DNA from: Lachnospiraceae bacterium MD308
GTDB taxonomy: Bacteria > Bacillota > Clostridia > Lachnospirales > Lachnospiraceae
Assembly (NCBI GenBank): GCA_010206225.2
Contig: VIQU02000012.1
Coordinates: forward strand, 1-64,000
Reading direction: 5' to 3'
Length of the DNA: 64,000 bases
A program made the translations under genes and the position numbers. Positions 18,423 to 28,000 of the stretch are shown here, one piece after another. Below the pieces are notes generated by a model. The model was not told the origin of the DNA and did no database searches. It was given only the letters and a program-made list of their open reading frames with translations. Position 1 is the stretch's first letter; the number at the start of each line of letters is the position of its first letter.

Positions 18423-19514
18423 ATGAAGACATTTGAGAAAAATATCCGCAAGGTAGAGCCTTATGTGCCGGGAGAGCAGCCTTTGCAGAAAGTGATCAAG
18501 TTAAATACCAATGAAAACCCGTATCCTCCTGCGCCGGGAGTAGAGAAGGCTTTAAAATCTATGGATGTGGACCGGCTGCGGCTGTATCCGGATCCGACAG
18601 CAGGAGAGCTTGTGAAGGCGCTGGCGGATTTTTATCACGTAGATGAGAATCAGGTATTTGTGGGGGTAGGATCTGATGATGTACTCTCCATGTGTTTTCT
18701 TACATTTTTTAATTCAGAAAAACCAATACTTTTTCCGGATATTACATATTCTTTTTATAAGGTGTGGGCGCAGCTATACCGTATTCCGTATGAGTGCCGC
18801 CCGGTGGATGAGAATTTTTGCATTATAAAAGAAGACTATTATAAGGAGAACGGAGGTATCATCTTTCCAAATCCTAACGCACCTACAGGGATTTATATGG
18901 AGCTTGGGGATGTCGAGGAGATTATTGCCCGCAATCAGGATGTAATTGTGATCGTAGACGAGGCATATATAGATTTTGCAGGGAAATCTGCATTGGAACT
19001 GATTGATAAGTACGAGAACCTGATCGTAGTTCAGACCTTTTCCAAAGCGCGTTCCATGGCGGGTATGAGAATCGGTTACGCCGTCAGCAATCCGCATCTT
19101 ATCAAATATTTGAATGATGCGAAATATTCTTTTAACTCTTATACGATGAATCAAGCGGCGATCGTATGCGGCGTGGAAGCAGTAAAGGATAAGGAATATT
19201 TTGAGGAAGGAATCCGTAAGATAACTAGGTCGCGGGAGTGGGCAAAGGAGGAACTTAAAAAACGTGGTTTTTTATGTCTCGATTCGAAAGCGAACTTTAT
19301 CTTTGCCACACATCCGGGATATGATGTTCAGAAGCTTTATGCGGCGCTGAAAAGTAAAGGAATCTATGTACGTTACTGGGGAAGCGAGCGGATTGAGCAG
19401 TATGTGCGCATTACTGTCGGCACAAAAGATGAGATGGATACCCTGTTTGGTTTTTTAGACGGGTATTTGGCGGCAGAAAAAGAATCTGTGAAAGATTCTA
19501 GTATATTTAATTAA
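18423..19514 (+). CDS. hisC: histidinol-phosphate aminotransferase-like enzyme
   Basis: A 363-aa HisC-family PLP enzyme (histidinol-phosphate to imidazole-acetol phosphate, or a related amino-acid transamination). Visible features are KLNTNENPYPPAPGV at the N-terminus, FPNPNAPTG, VDEAYIDFAG and the Schiff-base Lys in QTFSKARSMAGMRIGY. The ATG follows the preceding stop codon directly. No other his genes are near, so a broader-specificity aminotransferase (for example aromatic) is possible; the symbol is a family label. Confidence 0.8.
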   Translation: MKTFEKNIRKVEPYVPGEQPLQKVIKLNTNENPYPPAPGVEKALKSMDVDRLRLYPDPTAGELVKALADFYHVDENQVFVGVGSDDVLSMCFLTFFNSEKPILFPDITYSFYKVWAQLYRIPYECRPVDENFCIIKEDYYKENGGIIFPNPNAPTGIYMELGDVEEIIARNQDVIVIVDEAYIDFAGKSALELIDKYENLIVVQTFSKARSMAGMRIGYAVSNPHLIKYLNDAKYSFNSYTMNQAAIVCGVEAVKDKEYFEEGIRKITRSREWAKEELKKRGFLCLDSKANFIFATHPGYDVQKLYAALKSKGIYVRYWGSERIEQYVRITVGTKDEMDTLFGFLDGYLAAEKESVKDSSIFN

Positions 19515-19525
19515 GGGAGAATGCT

Positions 19526-20038
19526 ATGACAGAGACATTGATACAGGGAATTATCGACGCGCTGGGAGGCAGTGTGGGGAAAGAAGTGATTGTGTTTATG
19601 ATATCTATGATTCCGATTTTGGAGCTTAGAGGCGCACTTTTAGTTGCAGGACCGCTCCTTGGGGTTCCGGTTTCAACAGCCGTTCCGTTAAGTGTTATCG
19701 GAAATATCATTCCTGTGCCGTTTATCCTGCTGCTGATCACGCCTGTGTTTCAGTGGATGAAAGGAACAAAGCTTTTCCGGCCTATGGTTGAAAAGCTGGA
19801 GAGCAAGGCTATGAGCAAGAGCGATAAGATCGAAAAATATGAGTTCTGGGGACTTGTTTTATTTGTGGGGATTCCTCTTCCGGGGACAGGGGCATGGACA
19901 GGTTCTCTGATCGCAGCTTTGCTTGGGATTAAGTTTAAGAAGGCATTTCCGGCGGTCATTTTAGGGATATGTATGGCGACAGTGATCATGTGCTTTATTT
20001 CTTATGTGCTTTTGGGCGGGGTGAATCTGTTGGGATAA
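19526..20038 (+). CDS. COG2426 small multidrug-export-like membrane protein
   Basis: This 170-aa protein has four to five hydrophobic segments and the family motifs SMIPILELRGAL and GIPLPGTGAWTGSLIAALLG. The COG2426/Sm_multidrug_ex family is annotated as a putative export protein, but transport has not to my knowledge been demonstrated. It is preceded by AAGGGAG and lies 11 bp behind the HisC-like gene, in the same operon. Confidence 0.85.
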   Translation: MTETLIQGIIDALGGSVGKEVIVFMISMIPILELRGALLVAGPLLGVPVSTAVPLSVIGNIIPVPFILLLITPVFQWMKGTKLFRPMVEKLESKAMSKSDKIEKYEFWGLVLFVGIPLPGTGAWTGSLIAALLGIKFKKAFPAVILGICMATVIMCFISYVLLGGVNLLG

Positions 20039-20085
20039 TACTTACATGATTTTAGATACAGAAATTTTATGGAAAAAAGCAATAA

Positions 20086-20114
20086 TTGCGGACAAAAGAT
20101 AACTGTGTTATAAT
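20086..20114 (+). promoter_or_regulatory. candidate sigma-A promoter for the small gene at 20164
   Basis: TTGCGG (20086-20091), 17 bp, TATAAT (20109-20114). The -10 is perfect and the -35 weak. Confidence 0.45.
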
Positions 20115-20163
20115 TAAGCGTATTAAGAGGGAAAGAGGATTATAAGAAAAGAGGTGTCGAGCC

Positions 20164-20395
20164 ATGAATAATGATAAAAAAGATAAGTATGCGGATATAT
20201 TGCTTACTGCTTATAATAGTGGTTTACTTAAGACAGTATGGAACACATCTGGCTTTTCGCTTGGAATCGATCCGAAAAGAACTGCTTCCTGAATTAAAGG
20301 AAAAAGATGATGAGGAAGTATCATATACATTTGAAATTTTCAGGAGAGACTTAGGGAATGTTATTGGTGATTTAATAAAACTCAAAAAGTTATGA
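20164..20395 (+). pseudogene. small gene of unknown function split between two frames
   Basis: A good GAGGTG lies 7 nt before ATG 20164. That frame encodes 42 residues (polar start MNNDKKDKYADILLTAYNSG) and stops at TGA 20290-20292. The +1 frame continues from the same point as ELKEKDDEEVSYTF... for 34 codons to the stop ending at 20395. Joined, they would make one plausible 76-aa soluble protein. The alternative 74-aa reading from ATG 20171 has no ribosome binding site and an artificial-looking hydrophobic start. The junction is TCC-TGA. I do not recognise the family. A single-base indel or programmed +1 shift would explain it. Confidence 0.5.
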
Positions 20396-20431
20396 AGAAA
20401 TTATTCAGCGGTATCCCAAAACAGCAAAAAC

Positions 20432-20472
20432 GCAGTGTTTATTGAAATGTCAATAAGCACTGCATATTTTGT
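20432..20472 (+). terminator. rho-independent terminator
   Basis: A 14-bp stem (20432-20445 with 20450-20463, one G-T wobble) with loop AATG, followed by ATATTTTGTG. Confidence 0.65.
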
Positions 20473-20587
20473 GTTTGTCAGATTATGTTACAGTAGTGCA
20501 CATTTGACGGATTTGGATGTATAGTTGCGACCTTTGGCAAGGTATGTTAAAATGTATACAATGAGTTTGAAGGAAGGAGTTTTTGAT

Positions 20588-21547
20588 ATGGACAAATTAT
20601 ACGATGTAACTGCGATGGGCGAGCTTTTGATCGATTTTGCCATGAACGGACAGAGCGAGCAGGGTAATAACTTATTTGAGGCATGCCCGGGAGGAGCGCC
20701 CTGCAATGTGCTTGCGATGCTGAATAAGCTTGGCAGAAAAACTGCTTTTATCGGAAAGGTTGGAGACGACCAGTTTGGACGTCTGCTTAAAGATACGATT
20801 TCCGGTGTAGGGATCAATGCGGAGGGACTTTGTATGGACGAGGAGGTTCCTACAACGCTGGCATTTGTACATACATTTCCGGATGGAGACAGGGAGTTTT
20901 CTTTTTACCGCAAACCGGGTGCTGATATGATGATCGATGAGGATGAGGTGAATTATAATATTATCCGCAGTTCAAAGGTATTTCATTTTGGAACTCTTTC
21001 TATGACAGGAGAGCCGGCGAGAACAGCGACAAAGAGAGCCCTTGAGGTGGCAAAGGAAGCGGGGTGTCTGATTACATTCGATCCGAACCTTCGCCCCCCG
21101 CTCTGGAATACTTTAGATGAGGCAAAGAAACAGATGGAATATGGATTTCAGTATTGTGATGTGCTGAAGATATCAGATAACGAGATCCAGTTTGTATCTG
21201 GTATGGAAGATTATGACGATGGAATTCGTTACCTGCAGGAGAAATACAATATTCCGCTTATCTTTCTTACTATGGGGAAGGATGGAAGCCGCGCCTACTA
21301 TCAGAATCTGAGAGTAGAGAGAAAAGGCTTTACTGTAAAAGCGGTCGAGACAACCGGTGCCGGAGATACGTTCTGCGGCTGTTCGATTCATGGAGTATTA
21401 AAATATGGGTTAGAAAATCTGACGGAAGAAATTCTTGGAGAAATCTTAACCTTCGCCAATGCAGGCGCGGCTCTGATCACACTGAAAAAGGGAGCGATCC
21501 GCTCTATGCCAGAGCCAGGGCAGATCAATGAATTAATTGGAAAGTAA
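20588..21547 (+). CDS. PfkB-family sugar kinase, probable fructokinase
   Basis: This 319-aa ribokinase-fold kinase phosphorylates a sugar with ATP. Signature 1 is seen as GGAPCNVLAMLNKLGRKTAFIGKVGDD, and signature 2 as ETTGAGDTFCG with the catalytic Asp near residue 255. The closest-looking relatives are clostridial fructokinases (ScrK type). The start ATG 20588 follows an AAGGAGT; the frame is open further upstream but those residues are not family-like. No sugar transporter is adjacent, so the substrate is inferred from family only. Confidence 0.88.
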   Translation: MDKLYDVTAMGELLIDFAMNGQSEQGNNLFEACPGGAPCNVLAMLNKLGRKTAFIGKVGDDQFGRLLKDTISGVGINAEGLCMDEEVPTTLAFVHTFPDGDREFSFYRKPGADMMIDEDEVNYNIIRSSKVFHFGTLSMTGEPARTATKRALEVAKEAGCLITFDPNLRPPLWNTLDEAKKQMEYGFQYCDVLKISDNEIQFVSGMEDYDDGIRYLQEKYNIPLIFLTMGKDGSRAYYQNLRVERKGFTVKAVETTGAGDTFCGCSIHGVLKYGLENLTEEILGEILTFANAGAALITLKKGAIRSMPEPGQINELIGK

Positions 21548-21561
21548 GGAGACATATAAAA

Positions 21562-22593
21562 ATGGCAATGAGAATTAACAATACCCTTCCGTCGCCGCAG
21601 GAATTAAAAAAAGAATACCCTCTGTCTGACAGGCTCGTTGCCATGAAGGTCCGGCGGGATAAGGAGATCCGTGATATTTTTACGGGAAGATCAGACAAAT
21701 TTTTAGTGATCGTGGGACCTTGTTCCGCAGATAACGAGGAGGCAGTCTGCGAATATGTAAACCGTCTGTCCAGACTGAATGAGGAGGTGTCGGACAGGCT
21801 GATATTGGTGCCAAGGATCTATACGAATAAACCGAGAACGACAGGGGAAGGCTACAAGGGAATGCTTCACCAGCCGGATCCGGATAAAGCTCCGGATCTG
21901 TATGCAGGGATTCTGGCGATTCGGAAGATGCATATCAGAGCGATGGAGGAGAGCGGTCTGACAGCGGCGGATGAGATGTTGTATCCGGAGAACAGAAGCT
22001 ATCTGGATGATATTCTGTCCTATGAGGCAATCGGAGCAAGATCTGTAGAGAATCAGCAGCATAGATTGACGGCCAGCGGAATGGATATTCCGGTGGGAAT
22101 GAAGAATCCGACCAGCGGCGATCTGTCTGTTATGCTCAATTCTGTAATGGCGGCACAGATGGGACACCGGTTCATCTACCGGGGGATGGATGTGACGACA
22201 GGTGGAAATGAACTTGCCCATGCGATTTTGCGGGGCGGTGTGGACAAGTATGGCACCTGTATCCCGAATTATCATTATGAGGACTGTGTGCGGCTTCTTA
22301 GATTATATGAAAAGATGGAGCTAAAATATCCGGCTGTTGTCATAGATGCGAATCATTCCAATTCTAACAAGGCATTTAAGGAGCAGATTCGGATTGTCAG
22401 AGAGGTGCTGCACAGCAGAAAGCATTGCGGGGGCATCAGATCATTGGTAAAGGGAGTTATGATAGAGAGTTATCTGGAAGAAGGAAGGCAGGATATCTGT
22501 GAGTATATGAAATATGGGAAATCTATCACGGATCCGTGTCTGGGATGGGAAGATACGAGAGAGCTGATCAAAAAGATTGCACAAGAGTGTTAA
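21562..22593 (+). CDS. 3-deoxy-7-phosphoheptulonate synthase (DAHP synthase, class I)
   Basis: It condenses phosphoenolpyruvate and erythrose 4-phosphate, the first step of the shikimate pathway. The 343-aa protein shows the class I AroFGH-type motifs: VIVGPCSADN, RIYTNKPRTTGEGYKG, ENQQHR and VIDANHSNSNK. It has no added regulatory domain beyond the short N-terminal extension typical of feedback-controlled class I-alpha enzymes. AAGGAG lies about 10 nt upstream of ATG 21562. It is 14 bp behind the fructokinase gene and precedes a terminator hairpin. Confidence 0.93.
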   Translation: MAMRINNTLPSPQELKKEYPLSDRLVAMKVRRDKEIRDIFTGRSDKFLVIVGPCSADNEEAVCEYVNRLSRLNEEVSDRLILVPRIYTNKPRTTGEGYKGMLHQPDPDKAPDLYAGILAIRKMHIRAMEESGLTAADEMLYPENRSYLDDILSYEAIGARSVENQQHRLTASGMDIPVGMKNPTSGDLSVMLNSVMAAQMGHRFIYRGMDVTTGGNELAHAILRGGVDKYGTCIPNYHYEDCVRLLRLYEKMELKYPAVVIDANHSNSNKAFKEQIRIVREVLHSRKHCGGIRSLVKGVMIESYLEEGRQDICEYMKYGKSITDPCLGWEDTRELIKKIAQEC

Positions 22594-22601
22594 AAGTAAA
22601 G

Positions 22602-22656
22602 ACGGCAGACGCCGGGAAGCAATTGCTAAAGGTTCTGCCGTTTCTGTGTGTTTTGT
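22602..22656 (+). terminator. probable terminator after the DAHP synthase gene
   Basis: ACGGCAGA (22602-22609) pairs with TCTGCCGT (22634-22641) across a 24-nt loop, followed by a T-rich tail. It overlaps the end of the convergent XRE gene. Confidence 0.5.
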
Positions 22657-22997
22657 TCTGATTTTTCAAGTATTTGGATAAAATCCATTAGAAGCCTTCG
22701 GGAATCAGGTGAGAGTTTTTTGTATCTGGCAAGCAGCTTTGCTGCTTCATCTGATGGAAGGGCACGGTTTGAGGTATCAAGATTTATACATTCATTCATA
22801 GTTTTATCGGTTATCAGATAATCAACCGTAACATCAAAAAGATCTGCAAGCGCTGCCAGAGTTTCCAGTGAAGGCTGTCGTTCTTTTTTCTCATAGCCCG
22901 CGACTGTGGACCGTGCAACGCTGATACGGGTTGCAACATCTTGCTGCGTCATATTGTGTTCGAGCCGGAGGATTTTTAGTTTTTCAGCCAAAGACAT
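22626..22997 (-). CDS. XRE-family helix-turn-helix regulator
   Basis: This 123-aa protein has an N-terminal Cro/CI-type HTH (LKILRLEHNMTQQDVATRISVARSTVAGYEKKERQPSLETLAALADLFDVTVDYLI, residues about 7-62) and a short helical C-terminal part that could dimerise. It is transcribed divergently from the 77-aa gene at 23145, and a near-palindrome lies between them. It is likely autoregulatory; the signal and other targets are unknown. Confidence 0.9.
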   Translation of the reverse strand: MSLAEKLKILRLEHNMTQQDVATRISVARSTVAGYEKKERQPSLETLAALADLFDVTVDYLITDKTMNECINLDTSNRALPSDEAAKLLARYKKLSPDSRRLLMDFIQILEKSEQNTQKRQNL

Positions 22998-23063
22998 AAG
23001 CGCTCATCCTTTCCATGATTTGATAGTTATATTTTATCAGGTGTTGCAGTAAAGAACAGGATG

Positions 23064-23075
23064 TGTGCCGGTACA
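23064..23075. promoter_or_regulatory. near-palindrome, possible XRE operator
   Basis: TGTGCCGGTACA is a 12-bp near-perfect palindrome (10 of 12 positions) in the divergent region between the XRE gene and the 77-aa gene. XRE regulators often bind such sites in their own promoters. Confidence 0.4.
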
Positions 23076-23144
23076 CAACACAATATAAATGATATGTTCC
23101 AAGATGTGATATTATTCGGCGATAACGAAGGAAAATGAGGCGTA

Positions 23145-23378
23145 ATGAGACAAGAAAGATTTAAAATGGAAAGAGAAGGTCTTGTAGAAGAGGGCCAGAA
23201 AGTTGAGATCAGCGAAAGAAGTGCTGTAACGGGACAGTATACTTATCTGGTGGAGCCGTCTATTGCAATGTCAGGAATTTACCGCACCAGTGAACGGATT
23301 ATGGCACGCAGAGGAATAATCAGTAAGATTGAAAAGACGGAAAAAGGATTTTATCTTCTTGTAGAGATGGAAAAATAA
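23145..23378 (+). CDS. small conserved-looking protein of unknown function
   Basis: A 77-aa soluble protein (starts MRQERFKMEREGLVEEGQKVEI). Alternating hydrophobic stretches (YTYLVEP, GIISKIEKTEKGFYLLVEME) suggest a small beta-barrel. I do not recognise a named family with certainty. A GAGG lies 4 nt before the ATG and GAAGGA further up. It is divergent from the XRE gene and may be under its control. No catalytic motif is apparent. Confidence 0.65.
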   Translation: MRQERFKMEREGLVEEGQKVEISERSAVTGQYTYLVEPSIAMSGIYRTSERIMARRGIISKIEKTEKGFYLLVEMEK

Positions 23379-23400
23379 GAAGCCTGCTTTCAGACACCCG

Positions 23401-23429
23401 TTGACATACATAACAAAAGAAAATATAAT
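23401..23429 (+). promoter_or_regulatory. perfect-consensus sigma-A promoter
   Basis: TTGACA (23401-23406), 17 bp, TATAAT (23424-23429), driving the membrane-anchored gene at 23468. Every position matches consensus. Confidence 0.85.
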
Positions 23430-23467
23430 TTAAGGAAAGCAGCAAAGTATGAGGGGACAAAGAGCCT

Positions 23468-23929
23468 ATGATAATTGCGAAGAATGACGAGAACAAAAGA
23501 AGCACACTGTGGATGGCGGCAACCATTGGTTCATCGGTTGTGATCATACTGATAGCGGTTTATCTGCTGACAAAGCTTTTTACTTCAAACCCTTTGGAGG
23601 GAAGCTGGGAGGATGAGGATGGCAGTCTTTCCATGACGATTAAGGCGAATGGAACGCTGACCGTAAACGTACCGGAACTTTTGGACAATGAAGATGTGGA
23701 TGTGTTGATGAATTATACGCTGGATCGGGATGAGAAGACCATTGCCATTCATTTAGACGATGATGAATTTGAAAGGCTTTTGGAAGTGTCGGACGGAAAG
23801 TATACGAAGGAGATGCTTTCACAGTCGGTAGATTCTGTTGTTACTACGTTTAATTACAGCGTAGACAGGAGTTGTCTTACATTGACAGAACGTGAATATG
23901 GAGAGCAGATGATATTTTTGAAAAAGTAA
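23468..23929 (+). CDS. membrane-anchored extracytoplasmic protein (DUF5640-like)
   Basis: This 153-aa protein has a cytoplasmic N-tail (about 1-14), one transmembrane helix (about 16-37) and an outside domain beginning [24 protein letters not shown], a lipocalin-like beta pattern seen in DUF5640 proteins. The family match is tentative. The promoter is perfect consensus and a terminator follows, so it is a short, probably strongly expressed unit. No ligand can be inferred. Confidence 0.7.
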   Translation: MIIAKNDENKRSTLWMAATIGSSVVIILIAVYLLTKLFTSNPLEGSWEDEDGSLSMTIKANGTLTVNVPELLDNEDVDVLMNYTLDRDEKTIAIHLDDDEFERLLEVSDGKYTKEMLSQSVDSVVTTFNYSVDRSCLTLTEREYGEQMIFLKK

Positions 23930-23941
23930 CATTGGCAGATA

Positions 23942-23991
23942 TCCCTCTATTTGTCATCGGTGGATGCGGTGGTAATAGAGGGAATTTTTTG
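23942..23991 (+). terminator. rho-independent terminator before ispG
   Basis: TCCCTCTATT (23942-23951) pairs with AATAGAGGGA (23974-23983), followed by ATTTTTTG. It lies directly before the ispG ribosome binding site, so it may also attenuate read-through into ispG. Confidence 0.75.
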
Positions 23992-24006
23992 TGGGAGGTG
24001 TATGAT

Positions 24007-25062
24007 ATGTTCAGAGATGATACGAAAAAAATACGGATAGGAGACGTGATGATTGGCGGAGGGAACCCGATTGCCATCCAGTCTATGACTAACACAAAGA
24101 CGGAGGATGTGAAAGCAACAGTGGAACAGATCCATAGGCTTGAGGCAGCCGGCTGTGAGATCATACGCTGTGCCGTGCCGACTATGGAGGCGGCGAAGGC
24201 TCTTTTTGAGATCAAAAAGCAGATACATATTCCTCTGGTTGCAGATATTCATTTTGATTATCGTCTGGCAATTGCGGCTATAGAAAACGGGGCAGATAAG
24301 ATTCGTATTAATCCTGGTAATATCGGAGAATCTGAGCGTGTTAAGGCAGTGGTGGAAAAGGCGAAGGAACATGATATACCTATAAGGATAGGAGTAAACA
24401 GCGGCTCTTTAGAAAAAAATCTGGTGGAAAAATACGGCGGTGTTACAGCAAAGGGCTTGGTTGAAAGCGCTCTTGACAAAGTAAGATTGGTTGAATCCTT
24501 TGGGTATGATCAGCTAGTAGTCAGCATCAAATCTTCGGATGTTATGATGTGTGTAAAGGCTCATGAGGAGCTCGCAAAGAAATGTATTTATCCTCTCCAT
24601 GTAGGGATTACGGAGTCAGGAACACTTCTGGCAGGTAACATTAAGTCTTCGATCGGTTTGGGATTGATCTTGAATCAGGGAATCGGAGATACGATTCGCG
24701 TATCGCTGACAGGAGATCCTGTAGAGGAGATCAAGTCTGCGAAGATCATATTAAAGACATTAGTGTTACGAAAAGGCGGCATCGAAGTTGTATCTTGTCC
24801 GACCTGCGGGCGCACAAAGATTGACCTGATCGGGCTGGCGAATCAGGTAGAGACTATGGTTTCTGATATTCCGCTGGATATTAAAGTGGCGGTTATGGGC
24901 TGCGTGGTGAATGGACCCGGTGAGGCGAAAGAGGCGGATATTGGGATCGCTGGGGGGATTGGTGAAGGACTCTTGATCAAAAAGGGTGAGATCATAAAGA
25001 AGGTTAAGGAAGAAGAACTATTGGAAGTCTTAAGACAGGAGCTGCTTAATTGGAATGAGTAA
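24007..25062 (+). CDS. ispG: 4-hydroxy-3-methylbut-2-en-1-yl diphosphate synthase (flavodoxin/ferredoxin)
   Basis: IspG (GcpE) is the [4Fe-4S] enzyme of the MEP isoprenoid pathway. The 351-aa product shows the TIM-barrel start ([20 protein letters not shown]) and the C-terminal cluster region SCPTCGRT and [10 protein letters not shown]. The start ATG 24007 has GGAGGTG 6 nt upstream; the frame is open from 23932 but that part covers the terminator. Its last bases overlap the polC start by 8 bp. ispG-polC adjacency is common in Clostridia, where dxr and rseP often precede; they are absent here. Confidence 0.96.
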   Translation: MFRDDTKKIRIGDVMIGGGNPIAIQSMTNTKTEDVKATVEQIHRLEAAGCEIIRCAVPTMEAAKALFEIKKQIHIPLVADIHFDYRLAIAAIENGADKIRINPGNIGESERVKAVVEKAKEHDIPIRIGVNSGSLEKNLVEKYGGVTAKGLVESALDKVRLVESFGYDQLVVSIKSSDVMMCVKAHEELAKKCIYPLHVGITESGTLLAGNIKSSIGLGLILNQGIGDTIRVSLTGDPVEEIKSAKIILKTLVLRKGGIEVVSCPTCGRTKIDLIGLANQVETMVSDIPLDIKVAVMGCVVNGPGEAKEADIGIAGGIGEGLLIKKGEIIKKVKEEELLEVLRQELLNWNE

Positions 25063-28000
25063 GACATTTTTTGAAGTATTTCCAACATTAAAAGTGAATC
25101 AGAATATAGAAATGTTGTTTCAGGGAGTGGAAGTTACAAAAGTCACGACAAATACGAATCGTGACTTTATCCGTGTGCATATATTAGGTAAGCACTTGCT
25201 TCCTAAAAGAACGGTTTATGATGCAGAGCGGCTTTTGAAAGACCAGCTTTTTGGAAAGAGCAGGGTTCAGGTAGAGATTGTTGAGCGGTATGAGCTTTCT
25301 GAGCAGTATACGCCGGAAAACCTGATGGACGAGTATATGGACAGTTTTATTCTTGAACTGGGGCAGAGAAGCGCAGTAGAGCGGAGTATGCTTAAGGAGG
25401 CAAATTGCTCTTTCGAGGAGGGCAATATTCTATGCCTGAAGCTTAATGACACGATTGTCTCGCAGGGAAAAAAGGAATCGCTGACGGGTTATTTGAAAGA
25501 AGTGTATGAGAATCGATTTGGACTTGATATTGATATTCGAGTGATGTACGAGACGCGGAAGGAAAGCAGACTTAAGTATAATGAGCTGAAAGTGCGTCAG
25601 GAAGTGGATGAGATCTTAAAGGCTTCTGCAGCAGCTCATACAGAGAAGGAAGAAGAATCTGTAAAAGTAACAGCCTCAAAGGCAGAAGAAAAGAAGGAGA
25701 GCGGCAAAAACAGCAGTCAAAAACCTTCAGGCCAGAGGTATTCCGGATTCAAAAAGCGGGAAGCTTCTATGAGTGTAAGGCGTTCCAATGATCCGAATAT
25801 AGTTTATGGACGGGATTTTGATGATGAACCGCTAAAGCTCAGTCAGGTTGTAGGCGAGATGGGAGAGATTACCTTCCGGGGAAAGCTCATCAGTTTTGAT
25901 ATGCGGGAGATCCGCAATGAGAAATCAATCCTCATGTTCGCCATTACGGATTTTACAGATACGATCATGGTCAAGATGTTCGTGCGGAATGATCAGCTTC
26001 CCGAGATATTGGCAGAGGTGAAAAAAGGAGCGTTTTTAAAGATCAAAGGCGTTACGACCATTGATAAGTATGATGGAGAGCTTACCATAGGTTCTGTGTT
26101 TGGAATCCGGAAGATTCCGGACTTTACGGAAGGCAGGCAGGATACGGCGCCGGAAAAGCGTGTGGAACTGCACTGTCACACGAAGATGAGCGATATGGAT
26201 GGAGTGTCTAAGGTAGAGGACATCCTAAAGCGCGCCCATGACTGGGGGCATAAGGCGGTGGCGATCACAGACCACGGCGTTGTTCAGGGCTTTACTGAGG
26301 CGCATCATTATCTGCAAAGGCTGGACAGATCAGATCCTTTTAAAGTGATATACGGGGTGGAAGGATATCTGGTAGATGACCTGCAGGATGTGGCTGTCAA
26401 TGAAAGAGGGCAGTCTCTTTCAGATACTTACGTAGTGTTTGATCTGGAGACGACGGGTTTCAGTTCGGTGAAGGATAAGATTATTGAGATTGGTGCGGTA
26501 AAAGTAGCAGATGGAAAGATTACGGATAAGTTCAGCACATTTGTCAACCCGAAGCGTCCGATTCCTTTTGAGATTACGCAGCTTACCAGTATCACCGATC
26601 AGATGGTGATGGAAGCCCCTGCTATTGAGACGGTGCTTCCTCAGTTCCTTGAATTTGTGGGGGATGCGGTGCTGGTGGCGCACAATGCAGGATTTGACGT
26701 AGGCTTTATCGAGCAGAACTGCCGGTATCAGGATATCGCGGCGGAATTTACATCAGTAGACACGGTGGCAATGGCCAGAATACTTCTTCCTACACTGTCA
26801 AAGTTCAAGCTGAATATTGTGGCGAATGCATTGCACATTTCTTTGGACAATCATCATCGTGCGGTAGACGATGCAGGTGCGACGGCGGAGATTTTTGTGA
26901 AATTTATAGAGATGCTAAGACAAAGAGGGATCCATACATTAGAAAGACTGAACCATTTCGGTGCACAGAGCAAGGATATGGTGAAAAAGCTTCCCTCCTA
27001 TCATGTCATTATTCTGGCGAAAAATCAGGTGGGGAGGACGAACCTTTATACCCTTGTGTCAAAGTCACATTTGGAATATTATGCGAGGCGCCCAAGAATC
27101 CCCAAGAGTGAATTGTCAAAGTACCGGGAAGGGTTGATCGTAGGGAGCGCTTGTGAAGCGGGAGAACTGTATCAGGCAATTTTGAATGACAAATCAGAGG
27201 AGCGTATCTCAAAGATTGTCAATTTTTATGACTATCTGGAAGTGCAGCCTCTTGGGAACAATCGTTTTATGATAGCGAGCGATAAAATCAGTAAGGTGAA
27301 TAGTGAAGAAGATTTAAAAGAGATCAACCGCCGTATTGTGCATCTCGGAGAACAGTTTAATAAGCCGGTTGTTGCTACCTGCGACGTACATTTCCTCGAC
27401 CCGGAGGACGAGGTGTACCGCCGTATCATTATGGCTGGAAAAGGATTTGGCGATGCGGATAATCAGGCGCCTCTTTATCTTCATACGACAGATGAGATGC
27501 TGGCGGAATTTGAATATCTTGGCTCTAGGAAAGCGAGAGAGATTGTTGTTGAGAATCCGGGAAGGATTGCGGATATGGTGGAGAAGATTTCTCCGGTCCG
27601 GCCGGATAAGTGTCCGCCTGTTATCCCTGATTCTGACAAGCAGCTTCGGGAAATCTGTTACCGAAAAGCGCATAGTATGTATGGGGAGAAGCTGCCGGAG
27701 ATTGTAACCGAGCGTTTGGAGAGAGAACTTCATTCGATTATTTCCAACGGTTTTGCCGTGATGTACATCATTGCTCAGAAACTGGTATGGAAATCGAATG
27801 AAGACGGATATCTGGTGGGTTCCAGAGGTTCCGTCGGTTCTTCCTTTGTGGCGACGATGGCGGGAATTACGGAGGTAAATCCTTTAAGTCCTCATTATTA
27901 TTGTGATAAATGCCATTACAGCGATTTTACATCTGATGAGGTGCGCGCGTATGCCGGAGGCTGCGGATGGGATATGCCGGATAAACGCTGTCCGGTCTGT

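Noticed and set aside
20171-20395. 74-aa membrane-like protein from ATG 20171
   Set aside because: The strong ribosome binding site serves ATG 20164 in another frame; the hydrophobic start looks like an out-of-frame reading. Only its C-terminal half is likely coding.
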